Below are positions 61,649 to 64,000 of a DNA stretch of 64,000 bases, piece after piece. Position numbers and translations under genes: made by a program. The notes beneath the pieces are model-generated. The model ran no database searches. It was not told the DNA's origin and worked only from the letters and a program-made list of their open reading frames with translations. Each line of letters starts with the position of its first letter. Position 1 is the first letter of the stretch. The stretch is taken from positions 1-64,000 of the forward strand of contig NZ_JAIOKB010000005.1 of assembly GCF_019898765.1 (NCBI RefSeq), read 5' to 3'. The DNA is from Sphingomonas yunnanensis. Its GTDB lineage: Bacteria; Pseudomonadota; Alphaproteobacteria; Sphingomonadales; Sphingomonadaceae.

Positions 61649-62059
61649 ATGAACGAGCAAGAGCCGATGGGGGAGGCGCCCTCCGCCGACGCGATCGAGG
61701 CGCACGCGCGCTCGGTAATCGCGCGCCTGCCCGACGCCTTCCGCCGCCATCTCGGTGACGTGGTGCTGCTGGTCGAGGAGGAGGCCGACGCCGAGACGCT
61801 CGCGGCGCTGGAGATCGACCACCCGCTCGACCTCACCGGCGTCTATCACGGCCGCCCGATCGGCGAGAAGAGCGCCTTCGACAGCGCCGCGCTGCCCGAC
61901 CGCATCCACCTCTACCGCCAAGCGATCCTGGCCGAATGGTGCGAGACCGGGGTGCGGCTCGACGAGCTCGTCGCGCACGTGACCATCCACGAGATTGGCC
62001 ATCATTTCGGCCTCAGCGACGACGACATGCACGCGCTGGAAGCGGCGGTGGCGGATTGA
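61649..62059 (+). CDS. Zincin-like metallopeptidase family protein
   Basis: 136 residues. The zinc motif HEIGHHFG is at His114-Glu115-His118, with a third ligand likely in [11 protein letters not shown]. Preceded by [12 protein letters not shown] and [10 protein letters not shown], typical of the DUF1025/minimal metalloprotease group found in alphaproteobacteria. Cytosolic; the target is unknown. Its stop overlaps the TTG start of ccmA (TTGA). A Met four codons earlier is also possible. Confidence 0.85.
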   Translation: MNEQEPMGEAPSADAIEAHARSVIARLPDAFRRHLGDVVLLVEEEADAETLAALEIDHPLDLTGVYHGRPIGEKSAFDSAALPDRIHLYRQAILAEWCETGVRLDELVAHVTIHEIGHHFGLSDDDMHALEAAVAD

Positions 62060-62631
62060 CGCTGCTGGCGGCGCGCGGGCTGGCGGTGGCGCGCGGCGGC
62101 CGGCTGCTCGCCGAGGATCTCGAGCTGACGCTCGAGCGCGGCGAGGCGGCGCTGGTCACCGGCCCGAACGGCGCGGGCAAGTCGTCGCTGCTGCGCGTGT
62201 TCGCGGGGCTACTCGCGCCCGCGGCGGGGACGGTGGCGCGCGGCGGGCGCGTGGCGTGGATGGGCGAGGCCGCCGCGCTCGACCCGGAGCGCGCGCTCGT
62301 CGAGGCGCTGCGCTTCTGGGCGGCGCAGGACGACGTGCCCGCGGCGGAGACGCGGGTCGCCGCCGCGCTGTCGGCGGTGGCGCTCGACAAGCTCGCCGAC
62401 GTGCCGGTGCGGCTGCTCTCCACCGGCCAGCGCCGCCGCGCCGCGCTGGCGCGCGTGGTCGCCTCGGGTGCCGAGCTGTGGCTGCTCGACGAGCCGGCGA
62501 GCGGGCTCGACGCCGCCGCGGTCGCGCGGCTCGCGCTGCTGCTGGAGGGGCATCGCGGCGCGGGGGGGGCGGCGGTGGTGACGACGCACCAGCCGCTCGC
62601 GCTGCCCGGCGCGACCGAGGTGGCGCTGTGA
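62056..62631 (+). CDS. ccmA: Heme ABC exporter ATP-binding protein CcmA
   Basis: 191 residues. Walker A GPNGAGKSS near residue 36, signature LLSTGQRRRAALARV (the CcmA form, with LSTGQ) and Walker B LWLLDEPASGLD. It powers the CcmABCD heme-handling complex of cytochrome c biogenesis. Start TTG at 62056 overlaps the preceding stop. ccmB follows with a GTGA overlap. Confidence 0.92.
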   Translation: MTLLAARGLAVARGGRLLAEDLELTLERGEAALVTGPNGAGKSSLLRVFAGLLAPAAGTVARGGRVAWMGEAAALDPERALVEALRFWAAQDDVPAAETRVAAALSAVALDKLADVPVRLLSTGQRRRAALARVVASGAELWLLDEPASGLDAAAVARLALLLEGHRGAGGAAVVTTHQPLALPGATEVAL

Positions 62632-63263
62632 CCGCGCTGATCTGGCGCGACGTGCGCCGCGCTTACGCGAGCGGCGGCGCGACGTTGCTGGTGAGCTTCT
62701 TCCTGCTGGTCGCGACCTTGTTTCCTTTCGCGATCGGCCCCGACGCGACGCTGCTGGCCCGCGTCGGCGGCGGAGTGATCTGGGCGGCGGCGCTGCTCGC
62801 CGCGCTGCTGCCGGTCGAGCGGCTGGTCGCGCCCGACCTCGACTCGGGCGTGATCGATCAGCTGGTGGTGCGCGGGCGGACGCCGGTGACGATCGCCTTG
62901 GCCAAGGTAGCGGCGCACTGGCTGGCGTTCGCGCCGCCGCTGCTCCTCGCCACGCTGGGAGCGGCGGCGCTGCTCGATCTATCGGCGGCGCAGCTGCTGC
63001 CGGTGCTCGCCGGGCTGGCGCTCGGGACACCGGGGCTCGCCGCGCTGGCGGTCGCGACCGCGGCGCTCACCGCGGGCGTGCGCGGCGCCGGGGCGGTCGC
63101 GGGGCTGGTGATGCTGCCGCTCGCGGTGCCGCTGCTGATCTTCGGGGCGGGCGCGCTGACGGGCGGGAGCGGCGGGCTCCAGCTTCTCGCGGCGACCAGC
63201 CTGGTGCTGTTGGTCGGCGCGCCGCTCGCCGCGGGAGCGGCGATCAGGGCGGCGCTGGAGTGA
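62628..63263 (+). CDS. ccmB: Heme exporter protein CcmB
   Basis: 211 residues with about six TM helices. It begins ALIWRDVRRAYASGG, and VERLVAPDLDSGVIDQLVVRG contains the conserved region after TM2; ATLGAAALLDL and PLAVPLLIFGAGAL follow as in CcmB. It starts with GTG at 62628, overlapping the ccmA stop. ccmC, usually next, is not downstream in this window. Confidence 0.92.
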   Translation: MTALIWRDVRRAYASGGATLLVSFFLLVATLFPFAIGPDATLLARVGGGVIWAAALLAALLPVERLVAPDLDSGVIDQLVVRGRTPVTIALAKVAAHWLAFAPPLLLATLGAAALLDLSAAQLLPVLAGLALGTPGLAALAVATAALTAGVRGAGAVAGLVMLPLAVPLLIFGAGALTGGSGGLQLLAATSLVLLVGAPLAAGAAIRAALE

Positions 63264-63492
63264 TACTCGTCCTGGCGTAGCCAGCCCGTCGTGGACCGCT
63301 GTTTTTCTTGGCCCTGGGTACCCGCGTTCGCCGGACAACAGCCGGGTTGCAACGTGGATCAATGGAGCGCCGCCGGGCCCGACCGAGCGCGCGCCGCGGC
63401 TCCCGGTAGTACACCCGATGCGCTTGCCGCGCGGTGCCGCCGCGCCGCTACACTCGCCGCGGGGACATGGCACGACTCAGGGGGCAATCACG

Positions 63493-64000
63493 GTGCGTAC
63501 ACTCGCGATATCCTTTCTTCTCGGCATCGCCGCGCTCGCGGGCACGCCCGCGGTGGCGGCGACGCTCGTCGGCAGCGCGCCCGGCGCATCGGACCCGGGC
63601 GCCAGCGGCGTGCTGACGCTCGACTTCGAGGGCGCGCTGCCCGCCGGGATCGTCTTCGCCGCGGGCAGCACCTATCAGATCCTCCAGGGCTTCCAGCCCA
63701 AGCAGGGCTATGCCCCCGCGGGCGACCTGACGCGCTACCTCTCGGTGCCGGGCGGCGGCGCGGCGGGGTCGGCGACGCTCGACTTCAGCGATGATGTCGC
63801 CGCCGCGCTCGGCGATTTCAGCCTCTACTGGGGCTCGATCGACCGCGCCAACGAACTGATCGTCGAGACCAGCGCGGGCGTGCTCAGCGTGCTCGGCAGT
63901 GACCTGATCACGCGCGGCTATGGCAGCGAGACCTCGGCGACGGGCAACCGCCGCGTCGCGATCGCGCTGGCCGCGGGCGAGACGCTGCGCCGGCTGACCT
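63493..64000 (+). CDS. Secreted hypothetical protein, 5' part (runs off window)
   Basis: 169 codons from GTG 63493 to the window end. The signal peptide RTLAISFLLGIAALAGTPA has cleavage near VAA-T. The rest is a beta-rich extracellular-type sequence: GVLTLDFEGALPAGIVFAAG, GDFSLYWGSIDRANELIV and a Ser/Gly-rich strand pattern resembling exosortase (PEP-CTERM) surface proteins. The C-terminus, which would show a sorting signal, is outside the window. About 230 bp upstream (63264-63492) holds no other gene. Confidence 0.72.
   Translation, partial: MRTLAISFLLGIAALAGTPAVAATLVGSAPGASDPGASGVLTLDFEGALPAGIVFAAGSTYQILQGFQPKQGYAPAGDLTRYLSVPGGGAAGSATLDFSDDVAAALGDFSLYWGSIDRANELIVETSAGVLSVLGSDLITRGYGSETSATGNRRVAIALAAGETLRRLT

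Overview
The window looks like chromosomal DNA of a Sphingomonas-like alphaproteobacterium (order Sphingomonadales). The reasons are very high GC, alphaproteobacterial-type 5S rRNA followed by an initiator tRNA, TonB-dependent receptors and small beta-barrels, an alphaproteobacterial cytochrome c oxidase assembly cluster, FdhD with a YdeP-type molybdoenzyme, a TorF-type porin joined to kdp, and many copies of a GC-rich palindromic intergenic repeat (GATCCTCCCC...GGGGAGGATC). The genus is an inference. I see no insertion sequence, prophage, integrase or CRISPR array.

Layout. 1-6 kb: end of an rRNA operon (5S tail, tRNA-fMet), a YegD-like Hsp70, a lone Flp pilin with an overlapping membrane partner, an aldo/keto reductase, a sulfotransferase and a decayed CehA/McbA-type metallohydrolase. 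6-13 kb: an epimerase and an EamA exporter whose ends overlap, threonine aldolase, a small OMP, a class A PBP and an FMN reductase. 13-21 kb: a chemoreceptor without a periplasmic domain, a TonB receptor with a Gly-rich insert, and the fdhD-fdhF pair. 21-24 kb: a two-gene operon of a DUF1989 protein and a GntA-family (YqcI/YcgG) heme N-hydroxylase-like protein, preceded by a near-perfect FNR/FixK-type box. 24-30 kb: a TorF porin, a 26-codon membrane ORF and kdpFABC. 30-37 kb: dnaN, an OMP, an IalB-like protein, rlmN, a TSUP permease, a perfect FNR/FixK-type box between two tiny genes, a flavin reductase, and a cytochrome b / Tat-lipoprotein molybdoenzyme pair. 37.8-42.3 kb (minus strand): LysR, ctaB, a 45-aa membrane protein, ctaG, coxC, DUF983 and surf1, without coxA or coxB. 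42-46.6 kb: an epimerase, then GntR, a D-amino-acid-dehydrogenase-like flavoprotein and an M24 peptidase with a clear operator candidate. 46.9-56.6 kb: a nonspecific nuclease, a TonB receptor, an alpha/beta hydrolase, two aldo/keto reductases and AraC/LysR regulators. 56.7-64 kb: hemW, an osmoprotectant-type ABC transporter with fused permease and binding protein, an SDR, pterin carbinolamine dehydratase, a zincin, ccmA-ccmB and the start of a secreted protein.

The working units are high-affinity K+ uptake with its own outer-membrane porin, heme and copper delivery to cytochrome c oxidase, molybdoenzyme modules, and small catabolic clusters with a regulator beside them. The most interesting candidates are the GntA-like/DUF1989 operon, the molybdoenzyme-lipoprotein/cytochrome b pair, and the two FNR/FixK-type boxes. 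Every functional call here rests on reading translated sequence and motifs; no database search was run.
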